In this document: in pieces, positions 11,464 through 23,300 of the stretch | Position numbering within the stretch: position 1 is the first letter of the stretch | Layout of the letters: every line of letters begins with the position of its first letter | From: Diaporthe sp. PMI_573 | Lineage: Eukaryota > Ascomycota > Sordariomycetes > Diaporthales > Diaporthaceae | Assembly (NCBI GenBank): GCA_021399435.1 | Contig: JAJTUP010000010.1 | Span: 1,116,001 to 1,180,000 of the forward strand | Direction of reading: 5' to 3' | DNA: 64,000 nucleotides | Position numbers and translations under genes: made by a program | The notes under the pieces: generated by a model | Databases searched by the model: none | What the model was told of the DNA's origin: nothing | What the model saw: only the letters and a program-made list of their open reading frames with translations

Positions 11464-13997
11464 TCAGTCCGCCATGCTCGCCATACCCGCCGTCGGCGCG
11501 AACCCACCGCCGTATCCCATCGCCTCGTCGGAGCTCCCGCTGTCGTCGCTGCCGTCCGCTTCGTCGCCCTGACTGCGCGGGGAGTGCATCCCGCTGGGCA
11601 CGCCGCTGCCCCCGCTCGTGTCCAGGTCCATCAGGCCGCCGTCCGCGCCCCCCGCGCCGCCCCCGGCTCCAGAGACAACGTAGCTGCTGGATCCAAAGCC
11701 GCCCATGCCGGTGCCAACGCCTCCCCCGCCGCCCAGCGCAAGCAGACTCGAGCGCCTGGGTCCAGACGCGCCCGCCAGCCCCGTCAGGCTGCCGGAGCGG
11801 CTCATGGTGGCGGGCTTCTCGGGCAGCTTCTTGAGCAGGCCAGTGGAGATGTCGAGCATGCCCATCGCGAACTCGGTCAGGCCGCGGCCCTCGCCGGGCT
11901 TGGACGACACGGAAAGCGTCCAGCGATACTCGCCCAGGCGGCGGCGGTACCACTCAGCCTCCTCGCGGCCGGGGCTGGTCGCCCACAGCAGCGAGCCGAA
12001 GGTGCCGATGAGCGCGAAGTTGGTTTTGGACGAGAAGTACCAGAACGCGCGCAGGTGCGACGGCGTCAGCCGGTTGACAAAGTCCATGGCCGAGATGAGC
12101 CGCGCCTTGGCCGCGTTGCGGCAGATGTGCAGGATGTAGCTGTCGCCAGCCGACGACGACGTGACGGACGGCGCGCCTGAGTCGCTTGAGGACGGAGCCG
12201 GGTGCGTCTGCGCCAGGGACCTGACGATGCGGCGGTGGAGGGTGATCTCGGTGGCGAAGTAGGCCAGGTGCAGGTATCCGATACTCGACAGGCGGTTGGA
12301 GTTTGCATTGGCGACGGGTGTCTGGTACGTCGAATCCATCCGGATCGCCGCCGGGAGCGCGGCGTACCACTCCTTCAGCTTGAGCTGAATCGGTTTCGCC
12401 AGCGAGAGCACGAGATGGGTCCCCTGCGAGCCGGCGTTGTTGACATTCTGCATGGCCTGCAGAGTGTAGAAGGTCTCGAGTATCTCACTCATGATCTGTG
12501 TTAGCTGGACCATTTGCGAGAAGAGCGTGCGGCCCTTGTCGATGTCGTCCCTCCCGTCTGCATCGTCTTCTTCCCACTCCACGTCAGGGAAGTCGTTCGG
12601 CCCTAGGAGCTGGACTGCCCACTGAGAGGCCAGGATGTGCGAAGGCCGTCCGTGTACCAGTGCGCCCCATTTGTCTTGCATATAAAGGCCCCAGGCGAGT
12701 CGTTTCCTCAGCCCCCGTTCCCACAGAGGTATTTTCCAATGCGAGCAGTCGAGGTGCAACCCGAGCTCCTGTGCGATGGCGATCAGTTGTGCCGTTGGTG
12801 CCCACTGGTCACCTTCCGGTCTTTGCGAAAGCATCAGTCCAGCTTGGACAGTTGACAGCTTTGGTCGGTACATTGCATCGGCGAGTGTTGTGCGGACCAG
12901 CCTCTCTAAACGCCGGACGTTGGGCCGGGGGAGGGGTGAAAGGTCGTCGTCCTGGTCCCACCAATTGATGGCTAGGATGTACAAGGCGGCGAGCAGAGGC
13001 GGCGAGAACTCCCTAGGTGAGCGCTCGTACTTTTCATAAAAAACATTCTTCTGGATGATCGGGTAGGCCGGGTGGACGATGCGGAAGTAAAGGTCCACAA
13101 GCTTTTTCCCGTGTGGCGCGACGATGCTCTCAATCTCGTCGATGTCATCGTAGATGTGCTCATACCCCGGCGTGTTATTGTCGGGGAGAAGCAAGAAGGT
13201 GTCATCGTCACTGACCTTCCGGAGCGTCCCTCGTGACAAGAGGCTTTCATCATGGGGATCAAAGGTAGAGAGGTTGATCAAGGACGGCTCAAAGTCCGTC
13301 GTGGGCCCGACGTACTGACTGTACCGGTCTTCTTGCAGCCCGAGACTGCGCTTAAGAAGAGTTGGCCCTCCGAAGTTGGCCATCTCTTCGATGAAAGAAT
13401 TACTGGCGGCGGTGCTGGACAAGCTGGAGTGTTGCTGACGCCCACTCCTGTTATCATACCTCCCAGGTGAGCTAGATCGGGGCCAATCAAGTGTCAGTCA
13501 AAGTGTGGTCACATACGATACAAGGGGCCTGATCCCAGCAAAGACGTTCGCAAACGCAGATAAGACTAGCAATACGTTGCGGTCCGTGTAGACTGGTAGG
13601 GGATGGGGCATGTGGACTGTCATTTGGGTGCGGGTGAAGTCACTGACCCTCTTTTGCTCCTGCTCTCACCATGATCGCCATGCAATTTGCGTTTCCGAGG
13701 AGGCGGGCTACCAACCAACGAACACTCCGTGGCCCGGGTCCGGCAGGAAATACAAGCGTCGTCGTCGTCGCTCATCACGCACTTGATTCGGCGTAATTGG
13801 CAGGCCTCGCAAGGCCAGGCGGGAATTCCTGTCGAGGGAGAACCAACAGAATCCGGGGTGTCGAAGCCGCTGTTGTTGAAGCTTCCGGAATATGTGTCTG
13901 TGTGTATATTGCCAGGACGGCCGGTCGTCGAGAACCGTGTGGGCTTGGGTGCAATGGCTATGGGAGCCGTCCTGTAAATGGCGTTTGGTATAGACAT
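11464..13997 (-). CDS. Zn2Cys6 / Fungal_trans transcription factor
   Basis: Nuclear regulator of 785 residues. Exons 13997-13648 and 13471-11464 are joined by a 176-bp intron (donor GTCAGT, acceptor TCTAG). This joint was preferred because it alone restores frame as SKRG|SPGRYDN. The zinc cluster at residues 63-92 is CEAC-x6-C-x8-C-ISC-x6-C, with an unusually acidic SDDDD loop. The Fungal_trans region starts near LVDLYFRIVHPAYPI and includes LLAALYILAINWW. The C-terminus is rich in Gly, Ser and Asp. The architecture resembles the broad-domain nitrogen-related activators of the DAL81/TamA type, but I cannot confirm this and leave the symbol empty. Four kilobases of gene-free sequence upstream suggest a long, complex promoter or leader. 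Confidence 0.88.
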
Positions 13998-16900
13998 ATT
14001 GAGGGTCGAGAGGGAAAGAGAGGAACAAGGCCGGCAGCCACAATACCGTTATTCGACTTAGTCCCGGCAGCAAGTGTGAGCGATCACCTTGCCCGGGGGT
14101 GGTCCAGGCGACACGGGCCTCGAAGTGGTCCGGTTATCACTGCCAGAGTATATGCGTACCGTCTTACGGGGCTTGCTGGCCGCAGGCACCAAGACGAAAA
14201 TAATTGGGGGTCGCACAGTGACGGTGATATCTCTCAGATAGGCCCTTTTGGGGGGGATGATTGCTTTGGGTGTAGGTGGTGTGATGTAATCTGGCAGGCC
14301 AGGCCAGCCAAGGCAACTCAGGCGGGCACGATCCTGTCAGCGAGATATGACAGCCAAAGAGCAGTGGCTTGTCCCCCAGCCAAGAGAAGAGCACGATGGG
14401 GAACCGCGGTGGCAAAAGCCCTGTTGACGATGTATGATAAGAGGAGCCCGTAGATAAGGATGTCCGGGGGATGGATGGGTCGGGATGGACACCTGAGTAC
14501 AAGGGCCGCGGGGATGGATATAACTCAAGCGAAGGTCAAGTACCCAGGAGCTTATCGCGCTGACGATATGCACGTCCCGTACCACGGGCGTACAAAGTGC
14601 AGACGCGACTATACTGTGCCCGGGCTATACGACCTTGCCCGTTGACAGCGATATCTTGTGGCTAATCTGGAATGCACAAGTGCCGCGGTGCGTGAGTTGC
14701 AGAAACAAGCCACCCGTTTGACCTTATCACCGGGGATAGCTCCGCGCAACCAGCTTCGTTGGAAATGAGAGGGAGTCCACGAGGGAATTGTGCACAGTAG
14801 AGAGAGGAGGACCTGGAGTGCGCGAAATGCTGGACCAGATCTTGAGTGCTAGGGGTTCCTGGGTGATGATCGAAACCAGGATGAGATAAGCTTGGCTTAT
14901 CTGTGTCATTTGTATTGAGAATTATTTCCGTCAAGCATAGCTCCTCCGGACGAATGACAGCCTATGGTCGTGTGCCCGCGTATTGTTCTCCTTTGCCGGC
15001 GATAAGGTGCGCAAGAGGATGCAGCAAAGGTAAATGAAGTAGAGTGGCGCGCAGCTGGCGATGACAGGAAAGTAAGGAGGGTGGTTCTGGGAAGAGTAGG
15101 AAAGAAAGCATGTGAGAATGATGGTATGGTGGTCAAAGAAAGAGGTGAGATATTCTAGCCGTCCCACGAACACCCGGGAAACTCGGGTTCACGAGTGTAC
15201 CAGGAGGAACAGGGCAAGACCTTGGGTGCTACGTATGGATCTGGGGGGGAATTCAACGGCCCAGGGCAGAAAAATGCTCGTGATACAGTACTTTGCCCTG
15301 GTGAGCTAGAAAATCGGTCGTTTCCTTGCTGGGAAACTATAGTGTTGGCAGGTGCAATGAGACAAGCCGTCTGCCCAGAGAGTCAGTCGCACGAGCGCGC
15401 GGCAGAAAAGACACAGACTTCATCCATGTCGCGCTGTGCCGGGGCCCCGCCAAATTAGCCCCATCTCTGCGTGAAAGCAAAGGCGTTCTTTAGCTGGTGT
15501 GTGGCCATTGGGGTCTGTGGCCGGTACCATTGGGCCCGATGATCGACCTCATCTTGAACAGGCTCGGGGCGATGGTGGTGTTTCATGTCGGTCAGCGTTC
15601 ACCAAGACCGAGAACGTTGCGCTGTGATGCGGGAAAGATAACGGGCAGTCAAAAGCGTGACCTTTATCGAGGATGAAATTCATAATGACAATTGCAAATG
15701 TTCGGAAGCCGGCTGGGGCCGCCTCGGAAGACAAAGTCGACAGGACTCAGTCCGGGCCGGGGTCGCTAACAGCAGGCGGCAAGGCCGGGGCCAGGCATTT
15801 GGCGTGTTGTGGCAGCGAGGTCTGCAGGGCCCCATGCGGCTGAAGCTGGCAGGCGCGATACTGCAGGCGGCACATGGCATGTCGAGGATACCAGCGACAC
15901 CGACGGCGATGGGGTGCGAGGAAATGCCGGAAGGGGAGTGGTCATTAGGTAACAGGGAAAGGATGGTGCCGGCTCCCGCATAGAGAGTTGAGTTCTCGTC
16001 ACGTAATGGATCGGAGCCGAGTCAGTGGAGGCGACCAATGCCTTGCCTTGTATTTCTGCAACCCAAATTCAACGTCAGATATAGGAGTCAGAATCAGCCA
16101 AGATTGGCGCCCAAGGCTGATGGAGAAGGCGGATGGGTGCGCGTGTGATGGGCGGTTCCGGGGGATGGACATCATGTCCCAGCAAACATCCATCACAACG
16201 CAGCCAGCCTTGGTGCTCAAGACAGGCTGCGCAGTCCGATAGGTCAACGACGGAGAGGTCCCTGAATAGTCTAAAATATCCAGTGCAATGGTTCCCTGGT
16301 TATCGATAAGACGTTGAAATGCTCCGCAGGCGGTCGATCCACCGAATCGGAGGGCGGCCGATTGACGCCATACACTGTAGCGTAGTGTGGTCTGTGGAGT
16401 CGCCGGTGACGCAGCTTACGCTTGGAGCGGTTCGAAGGCTGGGGGTCTCGTTGGACTGCCAGGCCGCCTGTCGTCTTGTCTTGATTTGCGAGATGGCAAT
16501 CTATTCAATTCGGTAATATTGATGCTGGTGATCAACAGGCGTCGCTGGGCATGCTGCGCATCTCGGACGACAAGGTTTTTGATGTCACACCGGCCGAGAC
16601 AACCTTCACGGGTCGGATGTCGCGTGCCCGTTGCATTGGCCGAATGCACCCACGACAGGCGAAAGGGGCCGACCCCCCACGCACGACGCACGGTACAATG
16701 TACGTACGTAGTCGAAACAATTTTGGCTGAAATGGCCCCGAAACCTCGCTGGATTAGCTTTGACGTAACGGCGCTCCTCACTTCACCCCATACCTGGAAG
16801 AATCAGACAGGGTCTCAGCAAATCTGTGGGGCCTGATCTCAGGAGAGATGCCAGTCGTAGAGTCTGTAGCCATCTGCCATCCTGGCTGGCAGCTTCTGCT

Positions 16901-17523
16901 ATGCAAGCTAGGTATGCTATACACACACAGTACTTGTGCTCCGGTTCTCGTACCTGGGGCAGAGGCGGCGGGCGTGGGGTCGAGACGCGGGGTCTGGGGT
17001 CGACCACAGCAAGACACGTAATCCCAACGGTGCCTGTTTCTGGGTACGGCGCGGCCCGGGAACAGTTGAGTGGCTGCAGGCGCGCACATGCAAGCAGTAT
17101 TTCCAAGACCTCCCTTCGCACGATATGGTTGCAATATCGATGTCTGCGGGATGTTTCTGAATGTCATAATCGCATGACGACTCAGCATCAACATGATCTT
17201 TGCTGGAGGGCATTGATCAGCTAGGCCTCGTGCGTCCATTGCTTGCACCGCATGTCCTGATGTGGCAATCCATGGGAGCCAAGGCTGGCGCACGTCTTCA
17301 CCGCCTCAGCGTGCCTGGCAAGGTTGTGCTTTCCCCCAAGCACCTTCTGGATTAGCAAGCAAAAAGTCAATGCTCTGTGGCCTTGTCAGGGACGACAGGG
17401 TCGCAGGCGAATGATAATGCTACCTCTTATCAAGCGCCGTCTGTCGAAAGGTGGGATTCTTGCATCTGGCAGCACAGAGCATCTCTGGTTGGCTGACATC
17501 GGTCGCTGACAGCAGCCAGGTCG

Positions 17524-17554
<31 letters not shown>

Positions 17555-18024
17555 TTGACGATGCCGGACGCATCGGATTGTTGGAATCCATCGCGATCAA
17601 ACGAATGAGACAGCCGTGCCACTGGGAATCCCGTGGTAGTCGGTCCCCCCGGGCCCGAGGCATGTGAGCCTGCCGAGCTGGTTGCACAGGCACATAAGCT
17701 TGAGCTTGTCAGTAGGGCCAATGCATCTTCATTGTCACGCTTACATGCAGATGACCGCAGGGTGAGCCAATGCTAGCTGACAACCTCAAGCAGGAAGGAA
17801 AGTGTTTCTCAATCTGGCACCTGCCGGCAATGGCACCAACGTCTGCCCGCCTGCCCGCCTCATGGCAGCTGGGGCCACCTGTCGGCAGCAAGTACGCGTC
17901 AAGGAAGGAACGCCCATCACCTCACGGCTCCCCAACGTCGCCTCAGCCTCAGATACGATCAAGGACTCCTCGTCCGTCTCAACACACTTCAAACACACTT
18001 GCAATCCCGACTTGGAGTCCTTCC
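13998..18024. other. 4.0 kb gene-free region upstream of the Zn2Cys6 factor
   Basis: Neither strand shows a convincing exon; open frames are short and composition is mixed. It holds the promoter and leader of the transcription factor on the left and the 3' flank of the DXO-like gene on the right, plus one CTG microsatellite. A noncoding transcript or long leader with introns cannot be excluded. Confidence 0.5.
17527..17557. repeat. CTG/CAG microsatellite
   Basis: About nine consecutive TGC/CTG units flanked by TTG. The position is intergenic with no coding frame around it, so it is a simple repeat and not a polyglutamine tract. Confidence 0.85.
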
Positions 18025-19576
18025 TCAATACGAGCATCGTCCACAGTATCCACAATCGTCGGCAGAGCATGCAGTGAAGTCTGGCTCCGACCGCTCATCC
18101 CAGTCATATCCGTCTTCATTGTCATCAAAGTCTTGGTCTTGGTCTTGGTCATGGTCAAGATCTTCTCTCTCACTCGTCACACCATCAGCCATGCCCCTCT
18201 CTTTTGCCCACAAGGCCTTCACACGGTCGGACAATGCGTCACCAGCATCCGCCAGCTGCTCACGAACCTCCAGCACTCCCACTTTTACGTGACGGAGCTC
18301 CAGCTTTCCATCCGGCCTTGACTTGACCACGTCGATGATGTGATGGATGAGGGCGGCGAGGCGCGACAGAACGTCAGCCTGTTCCCTTTCCCATGTCTTG
18401 ACGTCCTTCCGCGCATCTCTCACGGTGATATCCTCGAATTTTCCCCGGTCGTGATACGCCAGAATGAACTTGGGGACCTGCGACACCCACAATCGGGGTA
18501 GCTGCTCCGAAAATGTGTCTTCAACTGTTGCCGTCTCTTTCTTCCGAATGGACCGAGTCTTAAGATCGAAGATGCACTCCTGGTCAACCAATTTTCCAGC
18601 AGAGGACACCGTCAATTCTGAGGCAGTAGGTGGAACAACAGCAGTCACACGGTTTTGGTCGAGCATCGCTGCCAACCCGTCGACTGCACCCCTTGGGTTT
18701 TCTGCATTGGCTCGAGTGGGGCCAGTGTGACTGCCATCCTCATCTTCGCCTTTGGCCATTACGTATCCGTCGCCTTCGAATCTCGTCAGGAAGCGAAGTC
18801 CACCAAACCGGTACGAGAGGACTCGCTGGTGTGACACAGATCCCTTGACGTCAGCATCCCACGTAGTGTAAGCCTCTGGAAACGAGTGACCGTATCCTCT
18901 GACGTCCGGAATGAGCTCACGCGGCGTGTTCTCCCTTCGAATGAAGAATACGGCCCCTTCGACAAGTTCCACCAAGAACCTAAACTGCTTGTCCTCACCG
19001 CGAATAAACCGCAGAAGGTTTCCGAGAGTACTGCCGCAGGCGACGACATCATTCTCTCTTGCGTAACGGGCATTCTGAGCCAACACGGCGAGGACGGTGG
19101 GCTCCATGGGATGCTTCGGATGATGCGCGGCGTTGGGGTCACGAAAGTATTCCCCGTCGTCAGGCTTGAGTTGTCGTGGCTCCGCAAGCGGTGTCCATCT
19201 CGCGGGCTTGCCTGCCTGCTGCGTCAGTCAGGTCCGAAGCGAACGGTCAGTGATGCTTACCCGGAACAACAATTGTCGGCTTGGGTCTGTCCAACCAGTT
19301 GTATGAAGTCACCGTCACACAGTCCGCGATGAGTGAGTCCGACTCATACATCCGCGCGGCCTTCGTGAAATCAGCCTGACTGAGTGTGGAGAGAAGAGGC
19401 CCCAGGGTAGGTTCGGCGCTTGAAGGTTGTACTGATATGCCTGGCCAATGGTTTCCACGGGCAGGTCTTCCACTGAAGCCCTGGAAAGAGCCTCTCGTGC
19501 GTTTAAACCCGCCATGAACGCGCCCACTTCCATTGTCTTGCCATGACCTGTTGTAAGAAGATTCTCTGAAGCTCAT
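18025..19576 (-). CDS. Divergent DXO/RAI1-like protein (usually mislabelled geranylgeranyl pyrophosphate synthetase)
   Basis: Exons 19576-19261 and 19211-18025, with a 49-bp intron, give 500 residues. Residues 1-45 are Arg/Gly-rich (GGFKRTRGSFQGFSGRPARG), like RNA-binding RGG tails. No Asp-rich prenyl-synthase motif (DDxxD) is present in a suitable context. Instead the order of motifs recalls the DXO/RAI1 mRNA-decapping nuclease fold: G..FPEAY (GxxxE type), FEGDGY (E-x-D), FDLKTRS (E/D-x-K), then WVSQVPKFILAYHDRG, which parallels the family's WAQ..GVP..VGFRD segment. The tail has a DHDQDQDQDFDDNED acidic stretch and ends in clustered Cys (CSADDCGYCGRC). The exon joint restores VVPGKPARWTP in frame. 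The gene is divergent from the giant helicase across 811 bp. The nuclease assignment is my inference from motif order, not a demonstrated homology; gene existence is well supported. Confidence 0.72.
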
Positions 19577-20387
19577 AATCACTGGTCTTTGTCGAGATTT
19601 GCACGGAAAGACTACTGGCAGAGTATTTGTATAGGATGTTGGTACACAATACCGGTGTGGGTGGATGATGAAAGAGCAAGCTCGAGTGGAATTCGCCAGG
19701 TTCTGGAGTGTATTTATATTCAGCATCAACGCACTGGTTGAATTTGACCAGAAGAAATCCCTTCTCAGACCTGTGGCTTCTTCCAAGGTTCCTTCGGTTG
19801 GCTGAATCTTGTGTGCCCTGCCTTCGTTGCGTTGGCTTCCTTGTAAAGGTCACACAAGCGGCCCCATACCCACAAATCTGCCTTGCCCTTTCTTTGCTCC
19901 AGCAGCAGGCAGCGAGGTATAATCCTTGCGGAATGTACGACTTTACGATTCCGAGAGACTGTATTCGCTCATTTCTGCATTTCAAAATGCCGGAGGCCCA
20001 TTTGGTAAAACCAACGGAATGAGCCCCTGCGGGCTGGCTTGGCGGTGGGCCTCATGCTGAGCCGCATGATTTGGCAATGCAGGAGGCCTACCTGCCACCC
20101 AACAGTTGACGTGTTCAACGAATGGTGTGCCGCATTCATTTGTCTCATACCATGGTTGGCATGTCTAGGTGGTACAGCAGTGTTGTCAGGCTTTCAGCAA
20201 GGCTCTGATGTCTAGGTATATTTCTTCGAACGACGCTGCCTCCCTGGGTTGGGAATTCAACATCTTCAACACTCATACAACCTCCCTGATCGACTATCCT
20301 CTTGCTACTGCACTTCCTGAATAATCTGAATCTGGCCTTGACTCTTTTCAACTCCCCATTCAATGTCAGAAACTGTCTGTATTCAGC
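19577..20387. promoter_or_regulatory. Divergent promoter region of the DXO-like gene and the helicase-AAA gene
   Basis: Just over 800 bp shared by two oppositely transcribed genes. No TATA consensus or extra gene is evident. The head-to-head layout is compatible with joint regulation of the pair. Confidence 0.45.
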
Positions 20388-23300
20388 ATGTCCCTCACTA
20401 GTCAAAACACGAACCCTACAGACACTGCGAGAGCTGGAAGACTCGCCACTCTCCTTCGCGGCGTCCTTAACGGAAACAAAACTATCCGATCTGCCAACGA
20501 TGTGAAACTGTTCTTTGAGGCTGCGCGATTCCATTCAACACCGAGTTCCTGTGTTGAAGCTATCGTTGCTAGCAAACATGGCATCGAGGCTCTGCAACTG
20601 GCAGCCCGCATAGACCTGTCAGTCTCTTTCATGTGCACACAGACACTACGGTTCCTTGCATATCTGGAAGACGACCAGTTGAAAATGCTCGCGGACGGCC
20701 AAATTCTCCAACGGGCCCTTGTAGTCTTTGCCAAGCCGCCCACCTTCTGGAACGAGCTTGTCACTGCCGCCCGGAACGGTGCTCTGGATGAAGAGGCGTT
20801 CAGGGTGTTTGCTTGGTTCTGTTTCGAACTCCTCTCACTTCCAGAGACCGCAGATGTCGACGTCTTCGCCGATGTCTCGTCAATAGCACAGAGCAAGCGG
20901 TTCATCGAGGCGTCATCACCAGAGACCCGTAAGATAGGATACAAGATCCAGCACCTCCTGCAACTCCGAGCGTCTCCGACCAGCAACTCCATGGATGGTT
21001 ATGCCCCCGGTGGAAGACACGACAACGATTTCGTGGACTTCAGAAAGGTAGCGGTCTACCCAAGTACGGACGAGTTCCTTTCAAACGAAAGGCCATTCTA
21101 CCGTCGGGCCAGAGAGGTCTTCGAGGTCGACATGGCGGAGCGAGCTGCAGTTCACCTGGACAACACTTACCGTCTGACAAGAGAGGACCTCTTGGGGGAG
21201 CTGAGGAGTGACTGGCAAATTGCTCAAGGTCGAAAGACCGGGAAAAGGTCCGCTCTCACTCTTCGCAAGCTCCGGCCGGCTTTTTTGGAACTAGGCAATG
21301 AAAAAGCTCGGAAAAAGTGTTCCCTTGCACTCCGATGCTTTGCAGGTCTGGAGGAACTCGGGAAGAAGCAGCAGGGCGCCCGGAAGAAGTGGCTCGAAGA
21401 CAACAAGAATTACCTTCGCCACCAATCATTCGGTGCTCTGTACCGAGGACAGGAGATATTCGGCTTCGCTTTCGTTGAGCGGGAAATCGATGGTCTGCTT
21501 GAATCTCCTCCGGTAGTGATACTACAATTCACAGACCACAGGGCATTGCGCAAGGCTCTCTCGGCCCTGAGGACGATGCCGGACATCATGTTCACGCTGG
21601 TGGATACGCCGGTATTTGCGTATGAGCCGGTGCTGGAGCGTCTGAAGGACATGAAGGAACTTCCTCTGCAGAAGCAGCTGCTGGATGCCTCAAACGCTGC
21701 GGATGATTTTGTCCCACAGACGTCCATACAGAGGATTACCGACCGTCTTGCTTCGAGAAGCGCGGATGTATCAATTCAGAACGGTCACGTCAAGAAGACA
21801 TTCCAGCTGGATTACTCTCAACGACATTCTCTGATCAATGCCCTTTCCAGGAATGTCAGCGTTGTTCAAGGCCCTCCAGGTTAGTAACCAGACTCTTTTG
21901 ATGCTTCCCAATCTTCTTTCCTTGATCAGAGTAAACACGTCATTCCATTATTCCAAATATCGCACCCTTGGCTGTGGCTGTCAATGAGATAGCCAAGCTC
22001 CCGCGCATTACAGAACTGACCGTGACAGGCACCGGTAAATCATTCATCGGTGCACTTGCAACCCATTTCTTCATACAGGAAACAAAATACAGGATCCTGG
22101 TCATCACATATACCAACCACGCCTTGGATCAATTCCTCGAGGACTTGCTCGATCTTGGCATCCCAGAAGACTCCATGGTTCGACTGGGCTCCAAGTCCAC
22201 GCCGAGAACTGCTCCATTGCTTCTCTCCAAGCAGAAATCCGGATACCGTATTACCAAAAACGCCTGGGCTGTCATTGATGAATTGAAGGCAGACGCTGCA
22301 GCACGGGGCACGGAATTACACCAAGCTTTCACGAGTTACCAACAGGCCCGCCCAACATTCCGTGACATGCAGGAATATCTCGAATTCTCTGATGAAGATT
22401 CGCACTTCTATGAGGCTTTCCTCATTCCATCCGAAAACGATGGTTACAAGAAAGTCGGGAAGAAGGGCAAAGCGATCGCTGAGGATTATTTGTACGAATG
22501 CTGGAGATGCGGGCAAGGGCCAGGTGTGTTTGGGAAGCATGCTCTGAAGAACCACCGGAATGTATGGGACATCGACCCTCCTATGCGGACAAAATACGTT
22601 GAAAAGTGGTTCTCGGCCATTCTCGAGGAGAAGGTTGGGCGTGTTCAAGAACTCGCCAGGCAGTTCGATCTTACGCAAGACCGGATGGACACCCAATTCA
22701 ACGAGAGCAAAGTCTCAATTGTTCGCAGCAAGCGCATAATTGGATGTACAACAACTGCTGCTGCCAAATACACGAAACTGATCACTTCTGCACAACCAGA
22801 TGTCGTGATGGTGGAAGAGGCCGGTGAAATCCAGGAGAGCCACATTCTCACGGCCTTGACACCGTCTGTCAATCAGCTCATTCAAATTGGGGACCACAAG
22901 CAGCTTCGTCCGAAAATCAACAACTATCAACTGACAGTTGAGAAGGGAGACGGATACGACCTGAATCGCTCCCTATTCGAGCGCCTGATCCTCCAGGGGC
23001 ACCCGCATACAACCTTGCGGAAACAACACCGGATGCATCCGGATATATCCCTCCTCGTAAGGGAGCTCACGTATCCAGACCTGGAAGATGACCCAAAGAC
23101 ATTGGCTCGTGAACCGATCCGCGGGCTTGACGACCGCGTCATTTTCGTCAACCACAACCACCCTGAGCTGCACAACGAGAGGATCGCCGACCGTCGAGAC
23201 CAGGGCTCCAAGTCTAGCAAAGAGAACAAATTCGAGGCTGACATGGTCTTGAAGACCGTGAGGTTCTTGGCGCAGCAGGGATATGGCACGAAGAACATGG

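Noticed and set aside
13797..14453. 218-codon plus-strand open frame
   Set aside because: It is antisense to the first exon of the large Zn2Cys6 gene and has no recognisable features.
17527..17557. CTG repeat as a possible polyglutamine-coding exon
   Set aside because: Surrounding frames are short and show no exon signals; it is treated as an intergenic microsatellite.
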